This document shows, piece by piece, positions 44,731-54,443 of a DNA stretch of 64,000 nt (position 1 is its first letter; the number at the start of each line of letters is the position of its first letter). The DNA comes from Janthinobacterium sp. PC23-8 (GTDB lineage: Bacteria > Pseudomonadota > Gammaproteobacteria > Burkholderiales > Burkholderiaceae_D), in the NCBI RefSeq assembly GCF_002250505.1, contig NZ_NJGY01000002.1:586634-650633 (forward strand), written 5' to 3'. The notes below the pieces were generated by a model. That model worked only from the letters and a program-made list of their open reading frames with translations, searched no databases and had not been told where the DNA came from. The position numbers and the translations under genes are program-made.

Positions 44731-45444
44731 TCAGGCCGCAGACTGGGTGCTGACGGCGGTCCAGATGCACTGGCCTTTGACAGCCTTGTCGAGGCCGGCG
44801 ATGGTCGCTGCGTGGGCGGCGATTTCGTCGGCGCTGGCGGCCTGGAAGATGACTTCGGCCAGCGGCACGATTTCCAGTATGGCGCCGTCGACGGGAGCTG
44901 CCACTTCTTCTTCCATGCTGAGACTGTTCTGGCCGCGCGTCATGGCCAGGTAGACGTCGGCCAGCAGTTCCGAGTCGAGCAGCGCGCCGTGCAGTTTGCG
45001 GTGGGCATTCGACACGCCGTAGCGGTCGCACAGGGCGTCGAGCGAGTTGCGCTTGCCGGGGTGCATTTCCTTGGCTTGCACCAGGGTGTCGATCACGCCG
45101 TGTACCTGTTCGTGCACGGGCGGCAGGTTCAGGCGCTTGAATTCGGCGTTCAGAAAGCCGATGTCGAACGGGGCATTGTGGATGATCAGTTCGGCGCCGG
45201 CAATATAGGCGCGGAACTCGTCGGCGATATCGGCGAACTTGGGTTTGTCGCTGAGAAACTCGGTGGTCAGGCCGTGGACGGCCAGCGCACCCTCTTCCGA
45301 ATCGCGTTCGGGATTGATGTAGTGGTGAAAATTATTACCGGTCAGCATGCGGTTGTTCAGCTCGACCGCACCGATTTCCAGGATGCGGTCGCCCGTGCGC
45401 GGGTTCAGGCCGGTGGTTTCAGTATCGAGAACAATTTGACGCAT
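44731..45444 (-). CDS. dnaQ: DNA polymerase III epsilon subunit (proofreading exonuclease)
   Basis: 237 residues; the 3'-5' exonuclease of the replicative polymerase core. DEDDh motifs: DTETTG (Asp7, Glu9), HNAPFDIGFLN (about 98-108) and the late HGALLDSELLADVY with the catalytic His and Asp. The C-terminal about 60 residues are less conserved and would include the alpha-subunit contact. The start MRQIVLDTE is the conserved one; a longer in-frame reading is antisense. It sits downstream of rnhA on the same strand, with a 100-bp gap, in an arrangement common in proteobacteria, and tRNA-Val follows. Confidence 0.96.
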   Translation of the reverse strand: MRQIVLDTETTGLNPRTGDRILEIGAVELNNRMLTGNNFHHYINPERDSEEGALAVHGLTTEFLSDKPKFADIADEFRAYIAGAELIIHNAPFDIGFLNAEFKRLNLPPVHEQVHGVIDTLVQAKEMHPGKRNSLDALCDRYGVSNAHRKLHGALLDSELLADVYLAMTRGQNSLSMEEEVAAPVDGAILEIVPLAEVIFQAASADEIAAHAATIAGLDKAVKGQCIWTAVSTQSAA

Positions 45445-45544
45445 GAGGCACTCACATAAAAGCAAAAAAGCGAAGGACGCAGTATAGCAAACCTGCGTCC
45501 TTCGATTGCGCGCTGTCGCTGGCTGCGACAAACCGTGCGCGAAC

Positions 45545-45982
45545 TTATGCGCGCACGGTTTCCACGCCCAGGTTGGCCAACTGGTCGGCCCGTTCGTTGC
45601 CCGGATGGCCGTTGTGGCCGCGCACCCAGCGCCATTCCACCTGATGCACGGACTGGGCCAGGTCGAGCGCCTGCCACAGGTCGACATTTTTCACCGGCGC
45701 CTTGGCGGCCGTTTTCCAGCCGCGCGCCTTCCAGCCGTGGATCCACTCGCTGATGCCCTTTTGCACATACTGGCTGTCGGTGTACATCACCACCTGGCAC
45801 GGGCGCTTGAGCGCCGTCAGGGCTTCGATCACGGCCTGCAATTCCATGCGGTTGTTGGTCGTGTTCAGTTCTCCGCCGTAAATTTCCTTCCTGGCGCCAT
45901 CGGCTACCATCAGTGCGCCCCAGCCGCCGGTGCCGGGGTTGCCCTTGCATGCGCCATCGGCGTAAATCTCAACCTTATCCAT
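45545..45982 (-). CDS. rnhA: Ribonuclease HI
   Basis: 145 residues; cleaves the RNA strand of RNA-DNA hybrids. The active-site carboxylates are visible: Asp9 ([11 protein letters not shown]), Glu47 ([13 protein letters not shown]), Asp69 (YTDSQYV) and Asp133 (NERADQLAN), with His123 in [11 protein letters not shown]. The handle region [16 protein letters not shown] is present. Length is normal. Its start overlaps the end of the upstream methyltransferase by 8 nt, so they form an operon. Confidence 0.97.
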   Translation of the reverse strand: MDKVEIYADGACKGNPGTGGWGALMVADGARKEIYGGELNTTNNRMELQAVIEALTALKRPCQVVMYTDSQYVQKGISEWIHGWKARGWKTAAKAPVKNVDLWQALDLAQSVHQVEWRWVRGHNGHPGNERADQLANLGVETVRA

Positions 45983-46751
45983 GTTCCTGTTCCCGACTCT
46001 TGTTGGTCACCGGTGCGCCTGCGGGCGCCGTCGCCGGTTTCTTGGTCCACGCCGGACCGATCAGGCGCATCCCTTTGACGCGCTTGATGGCCTGCACTAT
46101 ATACACTGCGCCCAGATAAGGCCACCAGCGCGCGCCGGCCTTGTCCATGTAGGCGTGGCGGCGCAGCCATTTATCGGTCTTGCAGGCCGGCGCGTAGCAG
46201 CCGAAATGGCTGCGGCTCACGCCCATGTTCAATAATTTCAGCCAGTCCTTTACTCGCGGCATGGAAATCAGCTCGCCGGCCCTGGGCAGGTAATGGCGGC
46301 CCGTCAGGCGGGCCAGTACCTGCCGCGCGCCCCACAGGCTGGCCGGGTTGAAGCCGCAGATGATGAGCTGGCCTTCGGGGATCAGCACGCGCTCGACTTC
46401 GCGCAGCACCTGGTGCGGCTCGGCCGCAAATTCGAGCACATGCGGCAGCACTACGAGGTCCAGGCTGTGTGAATCGAAGGGCAGCTCGTCGAAAGCGGAG
46501 ACCAGCTTGAGCGCACTACCCTGCGGCTGATTGCCCGGCAGGCGCGCATCGATCTGCCATTTGTTGGGCATGCGGCTGGCGGCCAGCGCGTCGAACTGGG
46601 GCAAGCCCAGTTGCACGGCGTTAAAGCCGAAGATATCGACCGTCAGGCTGTCCAGGCATTGCTGTTCCCATTGACGCACGTACAGGCCAGCCGGCGTCTG
46701 CAACCAGCCATCAAGCGCTATAATGGATTTTTCGGATGCCGCACTGTCCAT
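45975..46751 (-). CDS. Class I SAM-dependent methyltransferase (rnhA-linked)
   Basis: 258 residues. A methyltransferase of the type commonly found between gloB and rnhA. The usual glycine-rich motif I is weak, and the best-preserved core is [20 protein letters not shown] with [18 protein letters not shown] (motifs II-III). The C-terminal about 70 residues are basic and Pro/Ala-rich. The substrate is unknown. It is divergent from gloB with only 19 bp between starts, and overlaps rnhA by 8 nt, so it is coupled to the rnhA operon. Confidence 0.85.
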   Translation of the reverse strand: MDSAASEKSIIALDGWLQTPAGLYVRQWEQQCLDSLTVDIFGFNAVQLGLPQFDALAASRMPNKWQIDARLPGNQPQGSALKLVSAFDELPFDSHSLDLVVLPHVLEFAAEPHQVLREVERVLIPEGQLIICGFNPASLWGARQVLARLTGRHYLPRAGELISMPRVKDWLKLLNMGVSRSHFGCYAPACKTDKWLRRHAYMDKAGARWWPYLGAVYIVQAIKRVKGMRLIGPAWTKKPATAPAGAPVTNKSREQEHG

Positions 46752-46770
46752 TCAGTTTTCTCTCTTACAC

Positions 46771-47580
46771 ATGATCAACTCCCCTGAACACGCCTTATCG
46801 GTACTTGCCGTGCCCGCTTTTAACGACAATTACCTGTGGCTGATTCATGACGGCAAGCAAGCCGCCGTGGTCGACCCCGGCGACGCCAAACCCATACTCG
46901 AAGCGCTCAAGGCCAACAATCTGAACTTGTGCGCCATTCTACTGACGCATCACCACGCCGACCACACCGGTGGCGTGCCTGAATTGTTACAGCATTTCGC
47001 CGTTCCCGTCTTCGGTCCGCGCAACGAGGCTATCACAACCATCACGGAACCGCTGGCCGGCAATGAGGTCGCCGTGGTCGCCGAACTGGGCCTGCAGCTG
47101 ACCGTGGTCGACGTGCCCGGCCATACCAAGGGCCATATCGCCTATGTGCGCCAGCGCGGCGACGCGAACGGCGCACCTTGGCTGTTTTGCGGCGACACCC
47201 TGTTTGCCGGCGGTTGCGGCCGCTTATTCGAAGGTACGCCAGGCCAGATGGCCGATTCGCTTGCCAAGCTGGCGGCCCTGCCCGACGACACGCTGGTCTA
47301 TTGCGCCCACGAGTATACCCTGTCCAACTTGCGCTTTGCCAGCGCAGTCGAGCCCGGCAACCTGGCGCTGCGGGAACGGGTGGCCGTCGACACGGAAAAG
47401 CGCCGGCAGGACCTGCCGACGGTGCCGTCGACGATCAAGCTGGAAAAAGCCACCAATCCCTTCCTGCGCTACCGCGAACCGGCCATCCTGAGCAGCCTGA
47501 AAGTGGCTGGCAAACTGGGCCATGATGCGTCGCCGGTGGAGGCTTTTGCGGCGCTGCGCATGTGGAAAAACCATTTTTAA
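46771..47580 (+). CDS. gloB: Hydroxyacylglutathione hydrolase (glyoxalase II)
   Basis: 269 residues; hydrolyses S-lactoylglutathione to lactate and glutathione in methylglyoxal detoxification. Metallo-beta-lactamase fold with the metal site THHHADH (59-65), [24 protein letters not shown] and CAHEYTLSN. The C-terminal helical part ([20 protein letters not shown]) is the glutathione-binding region of true GloB. The start MINSPEH is chosen because the longer reading overlaps the divergent methyltransferase's start; there is no clear Shine-Dalgarno sequence, so it may be leaderless. A perfect palindromic terminator follows. Confidence 0.95.
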   Translation: MINSPEHALSVLAVPAFNDNYLWLIHDGKQAAVVDPGDAKPILEALKANNLNLCAILLTHHHADHTGGVPELLQHFAVPVFGPRNEAITTITEPLAGNEVAVVAELGLQLTVVDVPGHTKGHIAYVRQRGDANGAPWLFCGDTLFAGGCGRLFEGTPGQMADSLAKLAALPDDTLVYCAHEYTLSNLRFASAVEPGNLALRERVAVDTEKRRQDLPTVPSTIKLEKATNPFLRYREPAILSSLKVAGKLGHDASPVEAFAALRMWKNHF

Positions 47581-47608
47581 GTTGCCGCCACGCTTGGCGC
47601 AACCACGT

Positions 47609-47636
47609 AAAAAATCCCGGCATGCCGGGATTTTTT
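47609..47636. terminator. Bidirectional terminator between gloB and aceB
   Basis: A perfect 28-bp palindrome: A6, TCCCGGCATGCCGGGA, T6. It works in both directions for the convergent gloB and aceB genes. Confidence 0.92.
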
Positions 47637-47655
47637 GTTTGATTCAAGACAATAA

Positions 47656-49254
47656 TCAGATTTCTTCGTACAGTGGCAAGGTCAGGAACTCGGCAAACGA
47701 TTCCGAGGTCGACATTTCCTCGAAAATCTGGCCGGCGCGCACATAGGTCGGGCCGTCGCCGCCCGGCGCATCGCGCTGCACCTTGGCCAGCTCTTCCGGA
47801 ATCATGGCGCGCACCATCTCGGCCGTGACCTTGCGGCCGTCTTCCAGCACGCCCTTGCTCGAACGAATCCACTGCCACACCTGCGAGCGGCTGATCTCGG
47901 CCGTAGCCGCGTCTTCCATCAGGTTGTGGATCGGCACGCAACCGTTGCCAGCCAGCCAGCTGCCCAGGTAGTGAATGCCGACGTTGATGTTGTAGCGCAA
48001 GCCCGCTTCCGTGATCGGCGCTTCCGGCTGGAAATTCAACAAGTCGGCCGCCTTGACGTCGATGTCGGGGCGCTGCTTGTCGATCTGGTTCGGTTTGTCG
48101 CCGAGCACCTTGGTGAATTCGCCCATGGCCAGTTCCACCAGGCCAGGATGGGCGACCCAGCCGCCGTCGTAGCCGTCGGTGGCGTCGCGCGCCTTGTCGT
48201 TGCGCACACCGCCCATGGCAATATCGTTCTTTTCCGGGTCGTTCTTGATCGGAATCAAGGCCGCCATGCCGCCAATGGCTGGCGCACCGCGCTTGTGGCA
48301 GGTTTTCAGCAGCAGCAAGGCATAGGCGCGCATGAAGGGCGCCGTCATGGTGACCTTGGCGCGGTCGGCCAGGCAGAAATCCTTGTCAAGCTTGAATTTC
48401 TTGATACACGAGAAGATGTAATCCCAGCGCCCCGCGTTCAGGCCCGAGCTGTGTTCTTTCAGCTCGTACAGGATTTCATCCATTTCAAAGGCGGCCAGGA
48501 TGGTTTCGATCAGCACGGTCGCCTTGATGGTGCCTTGTGGCAAGCCCAGCTCGTTTTGCGTCATGACGAAGATATCGTTCCACAGGCGCGCTTCCAGGTG
48601 CGATTCCATCTTGGGCAGATAGAAATACGGGCCGGCGCCGCGCGCCAGCTGTTCCTTGGCGTTATGAAACATGAACAGGGCGAAATCAAAAATACCGCCC
48701 GAAATGCGCTTGCCGTCGACCAGCACGTGTTTTTCATCGAGGTGCCAGCCGCGCGGACGCACGACCAGGGTGGCTATCTTGTCGTTGAGCTTGTACGACT
48801 TGCCGTTTTGTTCCAGCGAAATGGTCTTGCGCACGGCATCGAACATATTGATCTGGCCCGTCAGCTGGTTGTCCCAGTTCGGCGTGTTCGAGTCTTCGAA
48901 GTCGGTCATGTAGCTGTCGGCGCCCGAGTTGAAGGCGTTGATGACCATCTTGCGCTCGACCGGGCCGGTAATTTCCACGCGGCGGCATTCCAGCGCTTTC
49001 GGAATCGGCGCGATCGTCCAGTCGCCATCGCGGATATGCGCCGTTTCCGGCAGAAAATCAGGGCGCTCGCCCGCATCGAGACGCCTGGCGCGCTCGACGC
49101 GCACGGCCAGCAATTCCTGGCGGCGCGGCTCGAAAGCGCGCGTCAGCTTGAGCACCAGCGCCAGCGCCTCCGGTGTCAGGATCTGTTCGTATCCAGGCTG
49201 GATCTCGCCCGTGATTTGCATGCCTTCCGGCAAAACGATGGGGGACTGCGTCAT
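47656..49254 (-). CDS. aceB: Malate synthase A
   Basis: 532 residues; condenses glyoxylate with acetyl-CoA to malate in the glyoxylate bypass. Length and sequence match the A isoform: [20 protein letters not shown] at the start, [31 protein letters not shown], and the late [19 protein letters not shown] with [15 protein letters not shown]. Isocitrate lyase is not adjacent. It is divergent from a LysR regulator with a palindromic site between them, so control by carbon source through that regulator is plausible. Confidence 0.96.
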   Translation of the reverse strand: MTQSPIVLPEGMQITGEIQPGYEQILTPEALALVLKLTRAFEPRRQELLAVRVERARRLDAGERPDFLPETAHIRDGDWTIAPIPKALECRRVEITGPVERKMVINAFNSGADSYMTDFEDSNTPNWDNQLTGQINMFDAVRKTISLEQNGKSYKLNDKIATLVVRPRGWHLDEKHVLVDGKRISGGIFDFALFMFHNAKEQLARGAGPYFYLPKMESHLEARLWNDIFVMTQNELGLPQGTIKATVLIETILAAFEMDEILYELKEHSSGLNAGRWDYIFSCIKKFKLDKDFCLADRAKVTMTAPFMRAYALLLLKTCHKRGAPAIGGMAALIPIKNDPEKNDIAMGGVRNDKARDATDGYDGGWVAHPGLVELAMGEFTKVLGDKPNQIDKQRPDIDVKAADLLNFQPEAPITEAGLRYNINVGIHYLGSWLAGNGCVPIHNLMEDAATAEISRSQVWQWIRSSKGVLEDGRKVTAEMVRAMIPEELAKVQRDAPGGDGPTYVRAGQIFEEMSTSESFAEFLTLPLYEEI

Positions 49255-49343
49255 GATGTTCTCCGTTATTAATAAAAGTAATCTGGCAGGCTAAGTATAA
49301 GCGCCAGCGATGTCTGGCAGATGCGTATCGGGTGCTGTTGTTC

Positions 49344-49361
49344 TATAGTATATTCACTATA
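49344..49361. promoter_or_regulatory. LysR-type operator between aceB and lysR
   Basis: TATAGT ATATTC ACTATA has perfect 6-bp arms around 6 bp in the 170-bp divergent region. AT-rich dyads of this size are typical LysR-binding sites. Confidence 0.6.
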
Positions 49362-49424
49362 AGGCATAAAACGAGATTAAAAATCACTTCATCCATGCGT
49401 TTTTGTCACAAGTGAAAGAGCATC

Positions 49425-50336
49425 ATGGGACAATTCAAACAAATTTCAACCTTCGTGGAAGTAGTCGCCAGAGGCAGTTTGTCGGCCGCCGCGCGCGCCG
49501 AGGGCATCGCGCCGGCCATGATCGGCCGCCGCCTCGATGCGCTCGAGCAGCGCCTGGGCGTGAAACTCCTGCAGCGCACCACGCGCAAGCTGGCCTTGAC
49601 GAATGAAGGCGCGGCGTTCCTGGAAGACTGCCAGCGCATCCTGGCCGAACTCGAGGAAGCGGAACTGGCGGTGGCCGAACGCAGCGTGAAAGCCAGCGGC
49701 CACCTCTTGATTTCCGCGCCGGCCGGCTTCGGCCGCCAGCACGTGGCGCCGCTGATCCCCTCTTTCGTGGCCGAGCACCGCGAGGTGACGGTGGCGCTGA
49801 ACCTGAACGACCGCCTGGTAGACCTGATCGGCGAAGGCATCGACGTGGCGATCCGCATTGCCAGCCTGTCCGATTCTTCCCTGGTCAGCACCAAGCTGGC
49901 CGACAATCACCGCGTGGTGGTGGGCGCGCCCGGCTACCTGAAACGGGCCGGCATGCCGCGGGTGCCAAACGACCTGATCAAGCACAATTGCCTGGCAATC
50001 AGCGGCGAAGGCAGCCAGCGCGGCTGGACCTTCCGTGAAAACGGCAAGAACGTGACCTTGAAAGTGTCGGGCAATATGGTCTGCAACGACGGCGAGGTGC
50101 TGCACGACTGGGCGCTGGCCGGCAAAGGGCTGGCCTGGCGGTCAATGTGGGAAGTGGGGGCGGAGATTGAATCGGGGCAACTGGTGACGATGCTCGATCA
50201 GTTCGCGGCGCCTGGCAACGATATTTATGCGGTGTTTGCACAGCGCCGGCATTTGCCGCTACGCATACGCGCTTTCGTCGATTTTCTGCGGCACAGCTAT
50301 TCGCAAGCCGATTATTGGCGGGAGCGGGCGATATAG
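49425..50336 (+). CDS. LysR-family regulator divergent from aceB
   Basis: 303 residues. The N-terminal winged helix has RGSLSAAARAEGIAPAMIGR and RLDALEQRLGVKLLQRTTR. The effector domain (about 90-290) has GHLLISAPAGFGRQHVAPLI and GIDVAIRIASLSDSSL, typical of the large DmlR-like subgroup. It probably regulates aceB or itself through the dyad at 49344-49361. The effector is unknown. It converges on the cold-shock gene, whose terminator lies just downstream. Confidence 0.9.
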   Translation: MGQFKQISTFVEVVARGSLSAAARAEGIAPAMIGRRLDALEQRLGVKLLQRTTRKLALTNEGAAFLEDCQRILAELEEAELAVAERSVKASGHLLISAPAGFGRQHVAPLIPSFVAEHREVTVALNLNDRLVDLIGEGIDVAIRIASLSDSSLVSTKLADNHRVVVGAPGYLKRAGMPRVPNDLIKHNCLAISGEGSQRGWTFRENGKNVTLKVSGNMVCNDGEVLHDWALAGKGLAWRSMWEVGAEIESGQLVTMLDQFAAPGNDIYAVFAQRRHLPLRIRAFVDFLRHSYSQADYWRERAI

Positions 50337-50356
50337 GTGATTACAAAAATTCAGGC

Positions 50357-50386
50357 GAAAAAAAATCCCCGGAAACCGAGGATTTC
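50357..50386 (-). terminator. Terminator of the cold-shock gene
   Basis: On the minus strand AATCCTCGG TTT CCGGGGATT forms a 9-bp stem with one G-U pair, followed by an uninterrupted T-run. Confidence 0.85.
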
Positions 50387-50409
50387 TTTATTTCGTTTGA
50401 TCCAGCGTA

Positions 50410-50613
50410 TTAGATTGGCTGAATGTTCGAAGCTTGCTTGCCTTTAGGGCCAGCGGTCACTTCAAAAGAAACGCGTTGGTTCTCTTGCAGGGACTTGAAG
50501 CCGTTCGACTGGATAGCCGAGAAGTGAGCGAACAGATCTTCGCCGCCTTCGTCAGGGGTAATAAAGCCGAAGCCCTTCGAATCATTGAACCATTTTACGA
50601 TGCCAGTTGCCAT
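50410..50613 (-). CDS. CspA-family cold-shock protein
   Basis: 67 residues, a single OB-fold cold-shock domain that binds single-stranded RNA/DNA and melts RNA structure. RNP1 is KGFGFIT (about 13-19) and RNP2 is DLFAHFSAI (about 26-34). The start [10 protein letters not shown] is universal for the family. Expression is probably controlled through its 5' untranslated region, as in other csp genes; the AT-rich leader upstream would fit, but I cannot define its structure. Confidence 0.96.
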   Translation of the reverse strand: MATGIVKWFNDSKGFGFITPDEGGEDLFAHFSAIQSNGFKSLQENQRVSFEVTAGPKGKQASNIQPI

Positions 50614-50923
50614 TACAATTTCCTATTTCAGTTAAGTTGGGCTTGCGCCCGTTATATCGTTTGAAGCAAGAAAGAAATGACAGACAAACTGCACTACTAC
50701 CTCGAATCCAACGATGCCCAATTATACCAACAAAACTGGGAAAAACCATTTTTTCGCAAAATAAACTTGCGAGGCCTACTTTTATAGTCAAAACAGCCAA
50801 AGATCCCGGTCTTGCGGCGCCGCTGAAGCAGCGGCATGGACACACTATATCCTAATCCGAGTCGCGTACGCTTTGCGTTGTATCAAATATATCATTTGAA
50901 CCACGCTTTCCGATCATTGTCGC
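50614..50923. other. Cold-shock gene leader and intergenic stretch
   Basis: About 310 bp, AT-rich near the csp start (on the minus strand), which probably contains the csp promoter and long leader. No gene is supported on either strand. Confidence 0.45.
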
Positions 50924-51286
50924 TCAGGCCGAAAAATGCGTGGCCGCCGCGTCGCGCGCGGCCCAGCTCAGCAAGGCGCCGACATGCGTGCTCAACAATG
51001 GCCACTCTGCCAGCACATTGCCCGGCTCGTTCAACAAGTGGCGCGCCAGTTGTTCCAGGCGACGGCATTCCTGGCCCAGGGTGGCAAAGCCGAAGGTGGC
51101 GGCCGAGCCGGCCACCGCGTGCAGGGCGTGGTGCAAGGCGGTCAGCTGCGCCAGGCGCGGGCCTTCGGTGTCGCAACGCGCATGGGCATCGGCGATCGCC
51201 TGCATCAGCGCCGGCACGCCGGCCGCGTATTTGTCATTCAGGGCACGCAAGCGGGTGCGGAAATCGGGATCGATCAAGGTTGCCAT
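50924..51286 (-). CDS. Hpt-domain protein
   Basis: 120 residues forming a histidine-containing phosphotransfer helical bundle. The phosphorylation motif is LHHALHAVAGSAATFGF (about residues 51-67); by family pattern the phospho-accepting His is the one followed by Ala-Val-Ala-Gly. It shuttles phosphate between hybrid kinases and response regulators. No kinase is adjacent. It lies 21 bp downstream of upp on the same strand and may be read through from it, although a functional link is not obvious. Confidence 0.82.
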   Translation of the reverse strand: MATLIDPDFRTRLRALNDKYAAGVPALMQAIADAHARCDTEGPRLAQLTALHHALHAVAGSAATFGFATLGQECRRLEQLARHLLNEPGNVLAEWPLLSTHVGALLSWAARDAAATHFSA

Positions 51287-51307
51287 GGGGTGCTAGCCGT
51301 GAGTCAA

Positions 51308-51958
51308 TTATTTGGTGCCGAAGATGCGATCGCCCGCGTCGCCCAGGCCCGGCACGATATAGGCGTGCTCGTTCAGGTGCGAGTCGAGCGCGGCGGCAAA
51401 CATTTTCACGTTCGGATGAGCGTTCTGGAACACCGTCACGCCTTCCGGTGCGGCCACCAGCGCCAGGAAGATAATCTGCTCATCGGAAACGCCGCGCTTT
51501 TTCAGCACGTCGACGGCGTACACGGCCGAGTTGCCGGTGGCGACCATCGGATCGCACAGGATGAAGGTACGCTCGCTCGGGTCCGGCAGGCGCACCAGGT
51601 ATTCCACCGGCATATGGGTGGCCGGGTCACGGTACACACCGATATGGCCGACGCGCGCCGACGGCACCAGGTTCAGCAAGCCGTCGCTCATGCCGATGCC
51701 GGCGCGCAAGATGGGCACGATGGCCAGTTTCTTGCCCGCGATAACGGGCGCATCGACGGTCATCAACGGGGTGGTGATTTCGCGCGTGGTCAGCGGCAGG
51801 TCGCGCGTGATTTCATAGCCCATCAGCAGGGTGATTTCCTTGAGCAATTCGCGGAAGGTGCGCGTCGAGGTATCGTGCTCGCGCATATGGCTCAGCTTGT
51901 GCTGGATCAGCGGGTGATCGGTGATGAACAGATTGGGAAAGCGTGGGTCTTGTTTCAT
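51308..51958 (-). CDS. upp: Uracil phosphoribosyltransferase
   Basis: 216 residues; converts uracil and PRPP to UMP in pyrimidine salvage. Family features are [20 protein letters not shown] at the N-terminus, [13 protein letters not shown] and the PRPP-binding loop [11 protein letters not shown] (about 134-144). The C-terminal [14 protein letters not shown] is diagnostic. Length is normal for bacteria. No uracil permease is next to it; the Hpt gene follows. Confidence 0.96.
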   Translation of the reverse strand: MKQDPRFPNLFITDHPLIQHKLSHMREHDTSTRTFRELLKEITLLMGYEITRDLPLTTREITTPLMTVDAPVIAGKKLAIVPILRAGIGMSDGLLNLVPSARVGHIGVYRDPATHMPVEYLVRLPDPSERTFILCDPMVATGNSAVYAVDVLKKRGVSDEQIIFLALVAAPEGVTVFQNAHPNVKMFAAALDSHLNEHAYIVPGLGDAGDRIFGTK

Positions 51959-52101
51959 GTCGTTGTACTCTTTCGTCAGGCGAGGCGCAACTGGCCATGC
52001 CCGCGCATGGATATCGATTGGCGGTATAGGACCGCATTATCCCAGCCTCAAGCAGTGCTGTGGCTGGAATTTTCGAAATAATTGCAGCGCGCTGCCGTGC
52101 G

Positions 52102-53814
52102 CTATTGACGCAGGGCGCGCGCCAGGATGGCGGCGCAATCGGTGCCGACCGGCAAGCGGCCATAGGCGCCGCCCGGCGCCTGCGCCAGCCGGGAAGCGAC
52201 AAACGCGCTCGACACGAAGCACGGCGCATGGCGCAGCAGCAGAGCCGCCTGCACCGCCAGCACGATGCGCTCGGACCAGGCACGCGCGCCAAACTCGTCA
52301 GGCTCGCCCTGCTCCAGCGCCAGCAGCAGCCGCGCGCGATACGCCACGAAGGTCGCGTCGCCGTCACCGGCCAGCGCCAGCTCGGCCGCCAGCGCTGCGC
52401 GCGCGGCGGGCGACCTGGCCAGCGCGCGCAGCACGTCCAGGCACATCACATTGCCGGAACCCTCCCAGATCGAGTTGACGGGCAGTTCGCGATACAGCCG
52501 CGCCAGCGGCGCCTCTTCCACATAGCCGTTGCCACCGAGCACTTCCATCGCTTCGGCACCAAAGCCGGGACCGCGCTTGCAGATCCAGTACTTGCCGGCC
52601 GGGGTCAGCACACGCGCCAGCGCGGCTTGTCCTTCGTCATCTTTTTCATCGAAGCAGCGCGCCAGGCGCATGGCGAACACGGTGGCCGCTTCCGATTCCA
52701 GCGCCAGGTCAGCCAATACGTTCTGCATCAACGGCTGTTCAGCCAGCACCTTGCCGAACGCCATGCGCTGGCGCGCGTGATGCAGCGCCTGGGCGAGTGC
52801 GGCGCGCATGATGCCGGTGCTGCCCAGTACGCAATCGAGCCGCGTATGGCTGGCCATTTCGATAATCGTCGCAATCCCCCTGCCCGCCTCGCCGACCAGC
52901 CAGCCATACGCGCCGGCAAACTCCACTTCGGCCGACGCATTCGAGCGGTTGCCCAGCTTGTCCTTAAGGCGCTGCACGCGGATGGCATTGCGGCTGCCGT
53001 CGGGCAGGTAGCGCGGCAGGAAGAAGCACGACAGGCCCGCGCCGCCGGCATCCTGCGCCAGGATCAGATGGGCGTCGCTTTGCGGCACCGAGAAAAACCA
53101 TTTATGGCCGACGATGCGGTAGGCATTGTCCGCCTCGGCGCCGAACAGCGCCTGCGCCTCAGGCAGCGGCAGCGCCTCGGCGCGGGTGGTATTGCTGCGC
53201 ACATCGGTGCCGCCCTGTTTTTCCGTCATGCCCATGCCGATCAGCGCGCCGCGTTTGTGCTCGACCGGCAAGGAACGCGGATCGTACTCACCGGACAGGA
53301 TTTTCGGCAGCCAGCGCGCCAGGATCTGCGGCAAGCCCGCCGCCTGGCGCAGCACCGGCACCGACGCGAACGTCATCGTCAGCGGGCATTGCACGCCGTT
53401 TTCCAGCTGCCCTGCCAAGATATAGGCGGCGGCGCGCGCCACGTGGGTCCCGGTCCAGGTCCCGGCCCCGGTCCCGGCGCCCGGCCCTGGCGCCACCCAC
53501 GGCGCCGCATGCAGGCCCGCCTTGACCAGCACCGCCATCAAGCCATGCCAGGCCGGGTGAAATTCCACTTCGTCGATGCGCCGCCCGCTGCGGTCGAACT
53601 GCCGCAGTTGCGGCCCATGCGCATTGGCCAGGTGCGCCAGCGCGATGAGCTCGGCGCTGCCCAGGCGCTCGCCAAGCAATTCAAGCTCGGCCGATGCGGC
53701 ACCGCCACCCTCGCGCAGCAAGGCCTCCTGCAGCACGGGATCGCAGGCAAACAGGTTGACGTTCTCGAATGGCGTGGCCTGGTTGAAAACTTCATGCGTA
53801 TCGCAAGCATTCAT
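52102..53814 (-). CDS. AidB-like acyl-CoA dehydrogenase
   Basis: 570 residues, an FAD flavoprotein of the acyl-CoA dehydrogenase superfamily, AidB subgroup. Typical features: THEVFNQATPFENVNLFACD at the start, MGMTEKQGGTDVRSNTT (flavin site), GHKWFFSVPQSDAHL, and the late NSIWEGSGNVMCLDVLRAL that marks AidB relatives. E. coli AidB responds to alkylation damage; whether this one does is unknown, although alkB is in the same window. The start MNACDTHEV is chosen; the longer frame to 54201 is an artefact. A Gly/Pro/Thr stretch near residues 110-125 (PGPGAGTGAGTWTGT) is encoded by a GTCCCG-type hexanucleotide repeat. Confidence 0.9.
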   Translation of the reverse strand: MNACDTHEVFNQATPFENVNLFACDPVLQEALLREGGGAASAELELLGERLGSAELIALAHLANAHGPQLRQFDRSGRRIDEVEFHPAWHGLMAVLVKAGLHAAPWVAPGPGAGTGAGTWTGTHVARAAAYILAGQLENGVQCPLTMTFASVPVLRQAAGLPQILARWLPKILSGEYDPRSLPVEHKRGALIGMGMTEKQGGTDVRSNTTRAEALPLPEAQALFGAEADNAYRIVGHKWFFSVPQSDAHLILAQDAGGAGLSCFFLPRYLPDGSRNAIRVQRLKDKLGNRSNASAEVEFAGAYGWLVGEAGRGIATIIEMASHTRLDCVLGSTGIMRAALAQALHHARQRMAFGKVLAEQPLMQNVLADLALESEAATVFAMRLARCFDEKDDEGQAALARVLTPAGKYWICKRGPGFGAEAMEVLGGNGYVEEAPLARLYRELPVNSIWEGSGNVMCLDVLRALARSPAARAALAAELALAGDGDATFVAYRARLLLALEQGEPDEFGARAWSERIVLAVQAALLLRHAPCFVSSAFVASRLAQAPGGAYGRLPVGTDCAAILARALRQ

Positions 53815-54443
53815 GGCGACTCCGTGCAGGTTTGGCGGGGGCTGCCAAAAAGCTGGCATGCGAACCAGACTAGCGCAAAGTGAAACAAGCGGCAAGCGCG
53901 CCTTTTGTGCCCGGCCGGGGCCCGGCAGAAAGTGAGTAGTTTTTTGCCTGCACCTGGGTGAAAAAACACCGCGTACCGGGCAAGCGTCACCATGATCGAC
54001 GGGGACAACGGCATGCGCAGGAACGACGCCAGACCTGATGTTCGCGGCGCGCATTCCTGGCAACTCCCCGCCACGGTTTGCTATCATGCTGAACTTGTCT
54101 GGTACGCCATTGTCAAAAGCCGGCGGCCCCGCCACTGATCCACAAAGGCGAGTCGGGTGCAGGCCTTGTGGCGAAACCCGACATGGCACGTCAGGAGGCA
54201 CAGCAATATTTCCACCTTATGAACAAATGTTGCTCAATTTCATGTTTTCACCTGGTTTTCAATGATACATTTCCTCTAAATCGGAGTCATCAGGCAGGCA
54301 GCGGCGATTTTGTTGCAGGCCTGCCATGATGATTCCACTGACCAGGCGCGCTACCGATCGGGCGGCGCGCCATGCGCAATGATGTTGCTTGCCGCCATGC
54401 GCATAGCTGGGCGGCAGCACTGATAAAGGTAAAAGCCAGCACG
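53815..54443. other. Intergenic stretch upstream of the GGDEF-EAL gene
   Basis: About 630 bp with no supported gene. A hairpin with GTCGGGT and ACCCGAC arms (54152-54182) is the only clear structure; it has no T-run and does not match a riboswitch I know. Promoters for both flanking genes should lie here. Confidence 0.45.

Noticed and set aside
47926-49272. 448-codon frame opposite aceB
   Set aside because: Antisense shadow of a fully conserved malate synthase.
54152-54182. GTCGGGT/ACCCGAC hairpin as a possible c-di-GMP riboswitch
   Set aside because: The core bases of known c-di-GMP aptamers are not present; it is a simple hairpin.
53815-54201. N-terminal extension of the acyl-CoA dehydrogenase
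   Set aside because: No signal or domain content and the conserved family start is at 53814.
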